This document shows, piece after piece, positions 47,720-57,582 of a stretch of 64,000 bases of DNA. Source of the stretch: Tannerella sp. (GTDB lineage: Bacteria > Bacteroidota > Bacteroidia > Bacteroidales > Tannerellaceae); NCBI GenBank assembly GCA_031285565.1, contig JAITVY010000046.1, forward strand, positions 1 through 64,000. The letters run 5' to 3'. The stretch's first letter is position 1. The number at the start of each line of letters is the position of its first letter. A program made the translations under genes and the position numbers. A model generated the notes under the pieces. The model did not search any database. It saw only the letters and a list, made by a program, of their open reading frames with translations, and had not been told where the DNA came from.

Positions 47720-48490
47720 TTATTCTATAGTTACTACTTTGTCAAATCGTGAATCCATACAGGCGCTAAGGTCGGTAGTGACAAATTTACCATTCAGAAA
47801 CAAGCTGAATATGGTTGCAGGAGTAGGGGCTGCTTGTGCCTGCTCCATTGTTTCCAGTTTAATTATTTTCAACGGGAGGTTTCTTTTTTGAACGGTTTCC
47901 GGTAGTGAATTGGTGATATGATATTCGGTAAACGGACAACGATTGGAATAGTATACAACCAATCCGTCTTTATCAGGAATTTCACCGTTTAATACCTGCT
48001 TTCTGAAAGATGGATCCGGAGCATCCGGATTGATTTTCTTTACTAACAGGCTAAAGCCGTAAGGTAGCGCTTGAATGGTTTCAAATCCCTGGCGTAAAAG
48101 CCATTTTGTATCACTCATAAAATGAAACTTTTTTGTTCCGACTATTGTTACCAGTCCATCTTTCCCTTGCTGTTTTGCATCATCGAACGCTGATTGTAAT
48201 AATGCTTTGGCATATCCTTTTCCTTTATACTGGCCTGACACCCAAAAGCAATTTATCATCAGGTAATTCGGAGCGTCGACCGGAACCCATGCTTTTTCAG
48301 CAGGGACGTATTCAATAAAGACTTTTGCGCGTTCGTCCAACCGTCTGAAAACATATCCGTTGTCAAATTCCTTTTTTAGCCATTCTTTCTTTAGCTCGTA
48401 GCTTTCTTTGCATTTTTTATAGGAAAAAGCACAGCATATATGTTCTTTTCCTATGTTTTCTTTTGTAAGGGTTATGAATTTAGCTTCCAT
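47720..48490 (-). CDS. GNAT-family N-acetyltransferase with YoaP-like C-terminal domain
   Basis: NCFWVSGQYKGKGYAKALLQSAFDDAKQQGKDGLVTIVG acetyl-CoA motif; C-terminal VVYYSNRCPFTEYHI. Confidence 0.85.
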   Translation of the reverse strand: MEAKFITLTKENIGKEHICCAFSYKKCKESYELKKEWLKKEFDNGYVFRRLDERAKVFIEYVPAEKAWVPVDAPNYLMINCFWVSGQYKGKGYAKALLQSAFDDAKQQGKDGLVTIVGTKKFHFMSDTKWLLRQGFETIQALPYGFSLLVKKINPDAPDPSFRKQVLNGEIPDKDGLVVYYSNRCPFTEYHITNSLPETVQKRNLPLKIIKLETMEQAQAAPTPATIFSLFLNGKFVTTDLSACMDSRFDKVVTIE

Positions 48491-48580
48491 ATGATTATTT
48501 ATTTGTTGAGTCGTTAAATCGTTTAAGTGTTGAGTTGTTTAATCGTTAAGCCACTCATTGGTATGCTTCGTTTTGTAAGT

Positions 48581-49450
48581 TCAGAATAATGATTGTTGTT
48601 TATATTGTGAGGGCTGGTAAAACTGCATGCTGGTTTTTATCCCTAGTCTGGCAGATAAATCCATGAATGTTTCGGTTAGCTCTTTGTGCCTGAATGATAA
48701 ACACTCGTAGCGCTCGCCAAAATATGTTTTGTATTTTTCTTTGATACCGGGGAATTTATCATCCAGGGCTGTATAGAAATAATCGCGGGAACCTTTCCGT
48801 AAAGTTACGCCGAACATTGGCAGTATGTATGATGCTCCCGAATCTTTTGCTTTCTGCAAAAGAAGCCGGATGTTTTCTTTTGTGTCATTAATAAAAGGTA
48901 ATATGGGCATGAGGGTTATTCCTGTATAGATTCCGTTTTTAGCCAATTGCTCCATAGCCTTGAATCTTTCGGACGATTGGGGTGCATTGGGTTCAATTAA
49001 TTTTGATAGGTGATCATCGGCTGATGTAATTGTAAAGCTGACTGCTGCATATGTTTTTGAAATCTCCTGTAGTATTTCTTTGTCACGTACTACCAGATCG
49101 CTTTTTGTAATGATATGAACGGGAAACCTTTCGGATGCAATGGTTTGTAAAGCGCTTTGGGTTAATTTCAGTTCTTTTTCGACCGGCATATATGGGTCGT
49201 TCATAGAACCTGTGCCAATGGTTGCCCTATTTCTCTTTTTAGAATGCAGTTCTTTTGCTAATAATTCTAAAGCATTTGATTTTACAGAGATGGTTGCAAT
49301 ATTCTTTATCCCATAGCATTCGCTTCGGGTGTCGCAATATATGCAGGCATGCTGGCAACCCCGGTACAGGTTCATATTGTAAGTAAGACCGAACCAGTTA
49401 TCCTGTCCCCTAAGTTTAGAAAGAATTGATTTTGCTTCTATATATTGCAT
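48581..49450 (-). CDS. Radical SAM protein, SPL-like family
   Basis: NMNLYRGCQHACIYCDTRSECYG (CxxxCxxC); VHIITKSDLVVRDKEILQEIS; GITLMPILPFINDTKENI. Confidence 0.88.
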   Translation of the reverse strand: MQYIEAKSILSKLRGQDNWFGLTYNMNLYRGCQHACIYCDTRSECYGIKNIATISVKSNALELLAKELHSKKRNRATIGTGSMNDPYMPVEKELKLTQSALQTIASERFPVHIITKSDLVVRDKEILQEISKTYAAVSFTITSADDHLSKLIEPNAPQSSERFKAMEQLAKNGIYTGITLMPILPFINDTKENIRLLLQKAKDSGASYILPMFGVTLRKGSRDYFYTALDDKFPGIKEKYKTYFGERYECLSFRHKELTETFMDLSARLGIKTSMQFYQPSQYKQQSLF

Positions 49451-49578
49451 ATTTTATATATGTAAATTAGAGACGTAGTGCACTGCGTCTGTACTTAATG
49501 TATTATAAGGCATAACTCTGTATATTATGAATTTTATATCTATTTGGTGTATTGTAAAATATATATTGTTTCAATTAA

Positions 49579-50427
49579 TTATTTTATTGGTATAAAAATT
49601 TTTGTAAGTAATTCTTCTTCATTTGTGTTATGAGGACTGTTCAGGTATTCTTCAAAAGCCAAACTGTGACGTATGGTATAATCGAGATTTATACTTATAT
49701 TGTTATAGAGTTCTTGCAGACCGGAATAACTCCCTTCCAGTATATAAACGGCATATTTTCCTTTCTTTATTTGTATAGTACCAAATTCTCCGGAAGGAGC
49801 AATTTTATTTTGTACGGATGCGCATGCATAAAAGCGGCATTGGCGTGATTGGGTAACATTGGGATCATCGAAACTAATACCAATGAAACGAGTCGTTTTT
49901 GATAGTGCCTCTTTTTCTTTCAGGAAGCGTATGAGTTTGTTCCATGCTGATTTATATGGGTCTTCTTCTCCGTATGTACCGATGATTCGTATATAGACCA
50001 ATTCCAGTCCGTCTTCTTCATGAATTTCGGGGGATAGATGACTTTGCCTGTTACCACTGCTTTTTACGGCGCTTTCCAGCCGCAACTGTAGTTCGTCTTT
50101 ATATACTTTGGGAGAAATGCCGAACTGCTTTTTGAATGCTTTTGAAAATGATTGTGCGTTGTCATACCCAACCATTTCGGCCAGTTTCGTCAAACTCATT
50201 TCTTCTGTCTGCATATATAAAACCGCACGTTCCACGCGTTGCCTGGCAATATACGAATACAGGGATTCATTTAGGAATGAGCGCATAATCCGGAGTAATT
50301 GTCGTTGGGAAACATTTATATTGTCTGCAATTACAGCCAGATTTAAGGGATTATGAAGATGAGAACTGATGTAATCGATTACATAATTCGCCTTTTGCCG
50401 GTATATATTTGTCGTATCTTGTCGCAT
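49579..50427 (-). CDS. AraC-family regulator with GyrI-like/effector-binding C-terminal domain
   Basis: N-terminal HTH (NLAVIADNINVSQRQLLRIMRSFLNESLYSYIARQRVERA…FGISPKVYKDELQ); C-terminal LVYIRIIGTYGEEDPYKSAWNKLIRFLKEK. Confidence 0.9.
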   Translation of the reverse strand: MRQDTTNIYRQKANYVIDYISSHLHNPLNLAVIADNINVSQRQLLRIMRSFLNESLYSYIARQRVERAVLYMQTEEMSLTKLAEMVGYDNAQSFSKAFKKQFGISPKVYKDELQLRLESAVKSSGNRQSHLSPEIHEEDGLELVYIRIIGTYGEEDPYKSAWNKLIRFLKEKEALSKTTRFIGISFDDPNVTQSRQCRFYACASVQNKIAPSGEFGTIQIKKGKYAVYILEGSYSGLQELYNNISINLDYTIRHSLAFEEYLNSPHNTNEEELLTKIFIPIK

Positions 50428-50550
50428 GTCGTATTTTATATATGCAAAGATACAAACAGTCTGTATGCTTTATGTTGTCCGATCCAGCCAAATTTGGTGG
50501 GAATGTGTGGTAAGCTTTCACTATCTTTGTGTTTCGATATAACAAGATTT

Positions 50551-51372
50551 ATGAATATGAAAATAGAATCCTATTCTTTTCCCAACAAAGTAAAATCTGT
50601 TATTTGTTCGGATCTGGATGAAACTTTTCTTCCTTTTGCTGACGAGCATAAACCATATAGCGGGATTGCCGGACTTGAGCAATATTTATCGGATAATATC
50701 GAGAGTAAATCGATGATATTCGGGTGGATAACTGGAAGTAATTTGTCGTCGGTTTTGCGAAAAACGAAAGGGTATATTACACGCTATCCTCATTTTGTAG
50801 CCAGTAGTCTGGGCACGGAATTTCATTGGATCATCAATAATGAGATAAAAGAGTCTGATTCGTGGAGAAACAGGATTGTGGCATCCGGATATGAGCATTC
50901 GAATGTGGATTTAATTGTTGCGGAATTGGAGAAGCAGGATATTTATCTGGAAAAAGAGGACGATGATTATCAGGGTATATATAAGTCGACTTACTATTAT
51001 CATATAAATGGAGATACGGCTGCTGATTTTCTTTTGATGGAAAAACTGGCTGCTGAATATCATGTAAAAGTTTTGTTTAATAAGTGCACTCTCAGAGCGG
51101 GTGATCCTGAGAATTGTTATGATATTGAATTTATGCCTCACGGTTGTGGAAAAGGGGAAGTGGTAGATTTTCTGATAAAAGAATTGGATGTGAGTCCGGA
51201 AAACGTTTATTGTTTCGGGGACAGCTTTAATGATTTTTCGATGTTTGCACGAACCAAGAATGCTTTTCTTGTCGGGAATGCTGATCCTGAAGCAAAACGA
51301 CAGCATCCACAGGTGTTGGAAAAAGAGTATTGCTACGGCATCAGAAGTAAATTAGAGGAGCTACTTAACTAA
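50551..51372 (+). CDS. HAD-superfamily phosphatase (Cof/sucrose-phosphatase-like)
   Basis: SVICSDLDETFLPF (DxDxT/E), GWITGSNLSS, VYCFGDSFNDFSMFARTKNAFLVGNADPEAK. Supplied ORF start 50353 overlaps the divergent AraC gene; ATG at 50551/50557 preferred. Confidence 0.85.
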   Translation: MNMKIESYSFPNKVKSVICSDLDETFLPFADEHKPYSGIAGLEQYLSDNIESKSMIFGWITGSNLSSVLRKTKGYITRYPHFVASSLGTEFHWIINNEIKESDSWRNRIVASGYEHSNVDLIVAELEKQDIYLEKEDDDYQGIYKSTYYYHINGDTAADFLLMEKLAAEYHVKVLFNKCTLRAGDPENCYDIEFMPHGCGKGEVVDFLIKELDVSPENVYCFGDSFNDFSMFARTKNAFLVGNADPEAKRQHPQVLEKEYCYGIRSKLEELLN

Positions 51373-51529
51373 TTGTCAATTATTAATCCCAATCAGTAGT
51401 TAAAGAAGTTATCATTGCTTTACGCTACGCTAAGCGATCTTCGATTCGCTACGCTCGTTCGTAGTCAAGGAATTAAGAATAATGCAAATGCATTTCTACT
51501 TAACTACAAAGTTGCGAAACAACTGATAA

Positions 51530-52021
51530 CTACTTGACATCTTTGACTACTGATTTGCATAATTCATGGATTTCGTTTATGTGCAGATTTAGATGTGACA
51601 GATATCCTTCAATCATATCCTGTAGGGTAACTTTTGTTCCCTCAAAGTCATGCCAGTAATTATTCAGTTTGGTAATGTCAACTGTTTTTATGATATGTAT
51701 TATATGTAGGTTGAAAAATTTCCATAATTGAATCAGGTCATTCCAATCTGCGTTTTGATAATCTTGTAGCGCTATCCAAAGATCATTATCCTGCCTGTAA
51801 TCAGGAAATTCTAATACCTCATTGTATTGCAACCGTACCATCCGTTGATGATTATTTGATGCAGAATCAATCAGGTGCCCTAAAATCTGCCTGATTGACC
51901 GGTTTTGCACATTGTATCGTGCAGATATCGTTTGCTGATCTAATGACTTCAGAAAGTCTTCCTCTGTATTTATTACTTGCAGGATACCTTTTGTTATATG
52001 AGAAAAATTAATGTTTGCCAT
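51530..52021 (-). CDS. DinB-like family protein
   Basis: MANINFSHITKGILQVINTEEDFLKSLDQQTISARYNVQNRSIRQILGHLIDSASNNHQRMVRLQ; start at 52021 preferred over 52069. Confidence 0.75.
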   Translation of the reverse strand: MANINFSHITKGILQVINTEEDFLKSLDQQTISARYNVQNRSIRQILGHLIDSASNNHQRMVRLQYNEVLEFPDYRQDNDLWIALQDYQNADWNDLIQLWKFFNLHIIHIIKTVDITKLNNYWHDFEGTKVTLQDMIEGYLSHLNLHINEIHELCKSVVKDVK

Positions 52022-52086
52022 ATCTTTTGTTTTTGATATGCAAAGATAGATATCCCAATATAGAATCATTTGTAAAAAACTGACTT

Positions 52087-52108
52087 TAAGAAACTGTTTT
52101 GAATTTTA
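52087..52108. repeat. Solo copy of MITE-like terminus (TAAGAAACTGTTTTGAATTTTA)
   Basis: Same sequence, reverse-complemented, as the right end of the 46616-46871 element. Confidence 0.65.
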
Positions 52109-52122
52109 CAACCAATAATATT

Positions 52123-52947
52123 TTAGTAATTGATAAGATTTATCCTGCATTCGTTTGAAAAGAATGTCGAATGCGGTTTTCGTGAGGAAACATATTCAGT
52201 AGGTGTGCAGCCTGACATCGATTTGAAATCTTTTACTAAATGAGGTTGATCATAGAATCCGCTACTATACGCTAATTGGGCCATATCGATAGCAGGCATG
52301 TTTTGAAGTGAATGTAATGTTCTTTGAAAGCGGATAACTTTTATAAATTCTTTAGGGCTCATGCCTGTATATTTTGTGAACACTCTTTTGAAGTGCCTGT
52401 ATCCTAAACATGCCTTATCAGCAAGACCAGAAACAGTTATGCTGGTTTGCTCTTTTATTGATTGAATGGAATCAGAAATTCTATTGTAATTATAATCATT
52501 TGCATTACGGATTCTGTTAAGGAGAAAATGCTCAATCAACCGGATACATTCCGTAGTGTTTTCCTCGTTGGAAATCCTTGTTTTTAATTCATTTAAACCT
52601 GTATCCCGGATGGTGTCAATATCCAGATATTGATTATATACTTCGCTTGAGGGAAGTTTTAAAAAGGGAATTAAGCCCAGAGGATAAAAAATAATAGCAA
52701 TCATATCTATATTTCCTGAAAAAGATAAAGTCCCCGGAAAAGAAAGCTGACCTCTGATAAAGTTTTTGGGCTGTTTGTCTCCAGTTGAGAAATATAAATC
52801 ATTACCCCTATGAAATACAAGATGAATACAGCCGGATGGGATTGTCTGGATAGCATTTGAAACCGTACTATTTGTCTTTACGACCCAATAGTATTTAACA
52901 TATTGAGATAACGGAGGTGATGGGTATATGATGTTGCCGTTTTTCAA
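52123..52947 (-). CDS. AraC-family transcriptional regulator (DUF6597-like N-domain)
   Basis: N-terminal YPSPPLSQYVKYYWVVKTNSTVSNAIQTIPSGCIHLVFHRGN; C-terminal HTH ITVSGLADKACLGYRHFKRVFTKYTGMSPKEFIKVIRFQRTL. Confidence 0.88.
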   Translation of the reverse strand: MKNGNIIYPSPPLSQYVKYYWVVKTNSTVSNAIQTIPSGCIHLVFHRGNDLYFSTGDKQPKNFIRGQLSFPGTLSFSGNIDMIAIIFYPLGLIPFLKLPSSEVYNQYLDIDTIRDTGLNELKTRISNEENTTECIRLIEHFLLNRIRNANDYNYNRISDSIQSIKEQTSITVSGLADKACLGYRHFKRVFTKYTGMSPKEFIKVIRFQRTLHSLQNMPAIDMAQLAYSSGFYDQPHLVKDFKSMSGCTPTEYVSSRKPHSTFFSNECRINLINY

Positions 52948-53058
52948 GTTCTCTTATTTTTTTTGAGTAAGCCTGATGCAAAGATTATCAAAAAAAGCAG
53001 AAAAGGAGATTCTTCTATTGATCTACCTCGTTTGATTTAACGTTTTTTCGTATTGCAT

Positions 53059-53100
53059 TCGCTCTAGTTTCGCTCTAGTTTCGTTCTGACTTCGCTCAAA
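53059..53100. repeat. 11-bp tandem repeat (tcgctctagtt x2, then degenerate units)
   Basis: TCGCTCTAGTT TCGCTCTAGTT TCGTTCTGACT TCGCTCAAA read directly. Confidence 0.8.
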
Positions 53101-53327
53101 GTTGGTTGAAAATCTAAATGAAACCTTAACAAACTATAATTTTCAATTAAGGGAAAGGAGAATGATGGACATGAAAGCTATCGTTATTCCGACTTTCAGG
53201 AATTGCTGAAAAATTAATAAGAAATATCATGTCAATGTAATGTGTCACATGGGGACTTCTATTACTACTTTATTTACAGGTTGGCATCGTTAACAGAAAA
53301 AGATTATGTATATTTGAAACAAGAAAT

Positions 53328-53696
53328 ATGGCAGAGAAAAACGAAACCGGAAAAATAGGTGAAGCTGTAGCTTGTTCATACCTGAAGATTAACGGATATA
53401 CCATTCTACATACCAATTGGCGATATCGCCGGTACGAATTGGATATCGTAGCAACGAATGGAGAAGAACTTGTTGTTGTAGAAGTGAAGACACGCTCGGA
53501 ATCTTATCTGATTTATCCGGAAGAGTCGGTGAACCGGATTAAAATAAAACATATCGTATCTGCAACAGACGTATATATTCGTCGCTATAATATTGAGCTA
53601 CCGGTTCGTTTTGATATTATTTGTATGATTAAAAAAGATAATTCTTATACGGTTGAAAGGCATATTGAGGATGCTTTTTATGCGCCCATGAGATAG
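53328..53696 (+). CDS. YraN/UPF0102 family putative endonuclease
   Basis: GKIGEAVACSYLKINGYTILHTNWRYRRYELDIVATNGEELVVVEVKTRS. Confidence 0.93.
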   Translation: MAEKNETGKIGEAVACSYLKINGYTILHTNWRYRRYELDIVATNGEELVVVEVKTRSESYLIYPEESVNRIKIKHIVSATDVYIRRYNIELPVRFDIICMIKKDNSYTVERHIEDAFYAPMR

Positions 53697-53788
53697 CCCT
53701 AAGCTCCCCTTGGAGAGCTTAGGAGAAAGGTAAAAGTAGAAAGGTAAAAGAAGAATACCAATGAGAATTGAAAATTAAAGCATAAAGT

Positions 53789-54142
53789 ATGAATGCAGAA
53801 GATATTCGTAATTATTGTTTGAGTTTGAGAAATACTACAGAGGAACTTCCGTTTGATGATGTATCCCTGGTTTTTAAGGTTGAAAACAAGATGTTTTTAT
53901 TGATAGCGTTGGATGCCCCGGATCCCAATATTGCCGTGAAATGTGATCCTGAAAAAGCAGAACAGCTTCGTGACCGTTACTCGGCTGTAGAACCGGCTTA
54001 TCATTTTAATAAGAAATATTGGAATAATATTTATTTGAACCGGGATATGCCGGCTGATGAAATAAAGTACTGGATTGATCATTCATACGAAGAAGTTATC
54101 CGTAAATTACCTAAGAAAGTCAGAGAACAATATGGTTTCTAA
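53789..54142 (+). CDS. MmcQ/YjbR-family DNA-binding protein
   Basis: IRNYCLSLRNTTEELPFDDVSLVFKVENKMFLLIALDAPD…PAYHFNKKYWNNIYLN. Confidence 0.9.
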   Translation: MNAEDIRNYCLSLRNTTEELPFDDVSLVFKVENKMFLLIALDAPDPNIAVKCDPEKAEQLRDRYSAVEPAYHFNKKYWNNIYLNRDMPADEIKYWIDHSYEEVIRKLPKKVREQYGF

Positions 54143-54881
54143 AGATGATCAATTGATTTTTGTACCTGAAACAGATTCTACCAATAATTACCTGCAATTA
54201 CTGAATCAAACACAAACCCTTGCTGATGAAACAGTAGTCTGGACTGATTTTCAGACATCCGGACGAGGACAAACCGGTAACTCATGGGAGTCGGAGGCCG
54301 GAAAAAACCTTATGTTCAGTATCTTTTTTTATCCCAAACGAATGCCAGCCAACCAACCATTTGTTATAGCGGAATTGGCTGCATTGTGTGTTAAGCGCAC
54401 TTTAGATAAATTGGTGCCGGGCATTACCGTAAAGTGGCCGAATGATATTTACTGGAACGATCGGAAGATCTGCGGAATTCTGATTGAAAATCAACTTGCC
54501 GCAGGTTTAATCAGTCATTCCGTTATCGGTATTGGCGTGAATCTGAATCAGGATATATTTCATAGTGGTGCAACGAATCCTGTTTCTTTGAAGCAGATTA
54601 CCGGTTATTCATTTGACCGGTTGGAAGTTCTGGAGCAATTACGCAGTGAATTTCATGAGATTCGTGAACAGCTTGAAATTGACGGAGCAGACATTATTCA
54701 TCGTGAGTATATGCAGGCGTTATATCGTTGTGATGGTTTTTATCTTTTTAGTGATAAAGATGGGAGTTTTGAAGCTCGTATTCATCATGTCGAATTATCT
54801 GGTCATTTGGTGCTTGAACGGAAGAATGGGGTGCTGTCGATGTATGCGTTTAAGGAAGTAAGTTATTTAATTGACAATTGA
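54132..54881 (+). CDS. birA: Biotin--[acetyl-CoA-carboxylase] ligase
   Basis: VPETDSTNNYLQLL; TDFQTSGRGQTGNSWESEAGKNLMFSI; VKWPNDIYWNDRKICGILIE. Start at 54132 preferred over 54075. Confidence 0.93.
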   Translation: MVSKDDQLIFVPETDSTNNYLQLLNQTQTLADETVVWTDFQTSGRGQTGNSWESEAGKNLMFSIFFYPKRMPANQPFVIAELAALCVKRTLDKLVPGITVKWPNDIYWNDRKICGILIENQLAAGLISHSVIGIGVNLNQDIFHSGATNPVSLKQITGYSFDRLEVLEQLRSEFHEIREQLEIDGADIIHREYMQALYRCDGFYLFSDKDGSFEARIHHVELSGHLVLERKNGVLSMYAFKEVSYLIDN

Positions 54882-54944
54882 CAGTGGACAATTGACAATT
54901 TAAAGAAAATTAAATTAGTTATCGTTGATAATACGATTCGTACT

Positions 54945-55000
54945 CCATAATTCATATTTCATAATTTATACCTCATAATTCATACCTCATAATTCATAAA
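54945..55000. repeat. 14-bp tandem repeat x4 (tcataattcatacc)
   Basis: ccataattcatatt / tcataatttatacc / tcataattcatacc / tcataattcataaa. Confidence 0.85.
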
Positions 55001-55033
55001 ATTTCTATCTTTACATCCAAAACTAATTAAACT

Positions 55034-55744
55034 ATGAACAAATATAAACGGATTCTACTGAAGCTGAGTGGCGAATCGTTGATGGGAAATAAACAATATG
55101 GCATCGATGAAGTGCGCTTAAACGAATATGCAACACAAATTAAAGATGTTGCTGATGCAGGTGTACAAATCGGAATTGTGATTGGCGGAGGAAATATTTT
55201 CCGAGGATTGAGTGGGGCTGCAAAAGGTTTTGATCGCGTAAAAGGTGACCAAATGGGTATGCTGGCAACGGTAATTAACAGCCTGGCGCTTAATTCGGCT
55301 TTGAATGCGGTTGGCGTAAAATCGAATGTGTTGACAGCAATACGTATGGAGCCGGTCGGTGAATATTATAATAAATGGCGCGCGATAGAGCTGATGGAGC
55401 AGGGGCATGTGGTTATTATCGCCGGAGGTACAGGAAATCCTTTCTTTACAACAGATACGGCTTCTTCGTTGCGTGGTATTGAAATTGAAGCTGATGTAAT
55501 GCTGAAAGGTACCCGTGTGGATGGCATATATACGGCTGATCCGGAGAAAGACCCCAATGCTACAAAGTTTGATGAAATTACATATGATGAAGTGTATACA
55601 CGCGGACTAAAAGTGATGGATCTCACTGCTGTCGCAATGTGTAAAGATAATAATCTTCCGTTAATTGTGTTTGATATGGATACGGTAGGTAACCTGAAGA
55701 AAGTGATGAATGGTGAGGGTATAGGCACCCTTGTACATGGTTAA
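55034..55744 (+). CDS. pyrH: UMP kinase
   Basis: MNKYKRILLKLSGESLMG; IGIVIGGGNIFRG; GGTGNPFFTTDTASSLRGIEIEADVMLKGT. Confidence 0.97.
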   Translation: MNKYKRILLKLSGESLMGNKQYGIDEVRLNEYATQIKDVADAGVQIGIVIGGGNIFRGLSGAAKGFDRVKGDQMGMLATVINSLALNSALNAVGVKSNVLTAIRMEPVGEYYNKWRAIELMEQGHVVIIAGGTGNPFFTTDTASSLRGIEIEADVMLKGTRVDGIYTADPEKDPNATKFDEITYDEVYTRGLKVMDLTAVAMCKDNNLPLIVFDMDTVGNLKKVMNGEGIGTLVHG

Positions 55745-55905
55745 TTGACAATTGACAGGGGACAATTGACAATTAAGGGACAGGGGAAGCTACACCGGTT
55801 TTCTCTTTGAGGAGATTACGAGGAGCTCTCTTTATTGCTTCTTTTCCGGTTTGTAAAATGAAAAAAATAAACTACTTTTGTTACATCATATAAAATGAAT
55901 AAGCT

Positions 55906-56466
55906 ATGACCGACATTAAACCTATCCTGAAAAAAGCAGAAGAAAAGATGGCTTCAGCCATTGCTTTCTTAGATGAAGAATTAGCACGGATTCGTGCCGG
56001 TAAAGCGAATCCGAAAATATTAGATGGAGTAAGAGTTCCATATTATGGGGATGTTGTACCTCTTTCGAATGTGGCTTCCATTAGTACGCCGGATGCAAAG
56101 ACAATTATAATTACACCCTGGGAAAAATCTCTGATGAAAGAGATCGAAAAAGCGATTATGAATTCCGAAGTGGGTATTACCCCCGAAAATAATGGTGAAG
56201 TTATTCGTTTGGGTATTCCTCCATTAACGGAAGAACGCCGTCGGGATTTGGCAAAGCAGGCCAAACAGGAAGCTGAAAATGCAAAAATCAGTGTACGAAA
56301 TGCCCGCCGTGATGCAATTGATGCTTTGAAGAAAAGTGTAAAAGACGGTGTACCTGAAGATGTAGCCAAAGATGCTGAAGGTGATATGCAGAAAACGCAC
56401 GATCGTTTCATAAAGAAGGTCGAAGAGTTGTATGCAGCTAAAGAAAAAGAGATTATGACTGTGTAA
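55906..56466 (+). CDS. frr: Ribosome recycling factor
   Basis: [59 protein letters not shown]. Confidence 0.97.
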   Translation: MTDIKPILKKAEEKMASAIAFLDEELARIRAGKANPKILDGVRVPYYGDVVPLSNVASISTPDAKTIIITPWEKSLMKEIEKAIMNSEVGITPENNGEVIRLGIPPLTEERRRDLAKQAKQEAENAKISVRNARRDAIDALKKSVKDGVPEDVAKDAEGDMQKTHDRFIKKVEELYAAKEKEIMTV

Positions 56467-56471
56467 TCTTT

Positions 56472-57404
56472 ATGCACGGTCTGGTCATTAAAAATACAGG
56501 TAGCTGGTATTCTGTTCGTACAGATGATGGCCGGATTATTGAAAGTAAAATTAAAGGTAATTTTCGTTTAAAGTCAATCCGAAGCACCAATCCTGTAGTG
56601 ATTGGTGACCGGGTTTTGATTGAAATAAATAACGAAGGAACAGCGTTTATTACAGCTATTGAAGATCGCAAAAATTATATGATCCGGCGGGCTTCAAATC
56701 TATCCAAACAATCACATATTCTTGCTGCAAATATTGATCAGGCGTTATTGATCGTAACCGTTAATTATCCGGTTACGACTACTACATTTATTGACCGTTT
56801 CCTGGCTACAGCCGAAGCTTATGAGGTTCCTACAAAAATTGTTTTTAATAAAATAGACCGGTATAATGAGGAAGATCTGGAGTATCAACAGGGTTTGATA
56901 CATCTGTATTCGACCATCGGTTATGCGTGCTATTCGGTTTGTGCATTAACCGGTGAGGGTATGGAGCAGTTGAAAGCGCTTGTGCAGGATCAGATATCTT
57001 TGTTAGCCGGACATTCCGGAGTCGGCAAATCAACTATTATTAATTATCTGCTTCCGGATGTGAACTTAAAAACCGGGGCTATCTCCGAATATCATAAGAT
57101 GGGAATGCATACAACTACCTTTTCCGAAATGTTACCGTTGCCGACAGGTGGTTATTTAATCGATACTCCCGGTATAAAAGGGTTCGGGACACTGGAGATG
57201 AATGAGGGAGAGGTATCCCACTATTTTCCTGAAATATTTAAGTTTTCAGCAGATTGCCGTTTTCATAATTGTACACATCGTCATGAGCCGGGATGTGCCG
57301 TAATGGAGGCCTTAGAAAATCACTATATCAGTGAATCCCGTTATAAAAGTTACCTGAGCATTATCAGTGATAAGGAGAGTGGTAAGTATCGGGAAGAATA
57401 TTGA
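56472..57404 (+). CDS. rsgA: Ribosome small-subunit-dependent GTPase A
   Basis: [32 protein letters not shown]; zinc-finger [16 protein letters not shown]. Confidence 0.97.
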   Translation: MHGLVIKNTGSWYSVRTDDGRIIESKIKGNFRLKSIRSTNPVVIGDRVLIEINNEGTAFITAIEDRKNYMIRRASNLSKQSHILAANIDQALLIVTVNYPVTTTTFIDRFLATAEAYEVPTKIVFNKIDRYNEEDLEYQQGLIHLYSTIGYACYSVCALTGEGMEQLKALVQDQISLLAGHSGVGKSTIINYLLPDVNLKTGAISEYHKMGMHTTTFSEMLPLPTGGYLIDTPGIKGFGTLEMNEGEVSHYFPEIFKFSADCRFHNCTHRHEPGCAVMEALENHYISESRYKSYLSIISDKESGKYREEY

Positions 57405-57582
57405 ATTGAAATAATGATTAATTGTTAATGATTAATTGTTATAAGACAGAAGTCACTTTTTCTTTTTTATCTTTCTCCTAAGTTGTCCTTTGGAGCGGCA
57501 GGGGGAAGTTTTTATCTGACTATTGAATGGAAGCGATAATTTCTTAAACTATTAATTAATCATTAACAATTAACCACTATAC

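Noticed and set aside
50353-50550. N-terminal extension of the HAD ORF (start 50353)
   Set aside because: Overlaps the start of the divergent AraC gene; the MKIESYSF start at 50551/50557 follows a TATCTTTG promoter-like box.
54075-54131. Extended N-terminus of birA (start 54075)
   Set aside because: Lies inside the MmcQ/YjbR CDS in another frame; MVSKDDQLIFVPETDSTNNYL at 54132 is the natural start.
54945-55000. CRISPR-like array
   Set aside because: 14-bp units are directly adjacent with no spacers and no cas genes nearby; a simple tandem repeat.
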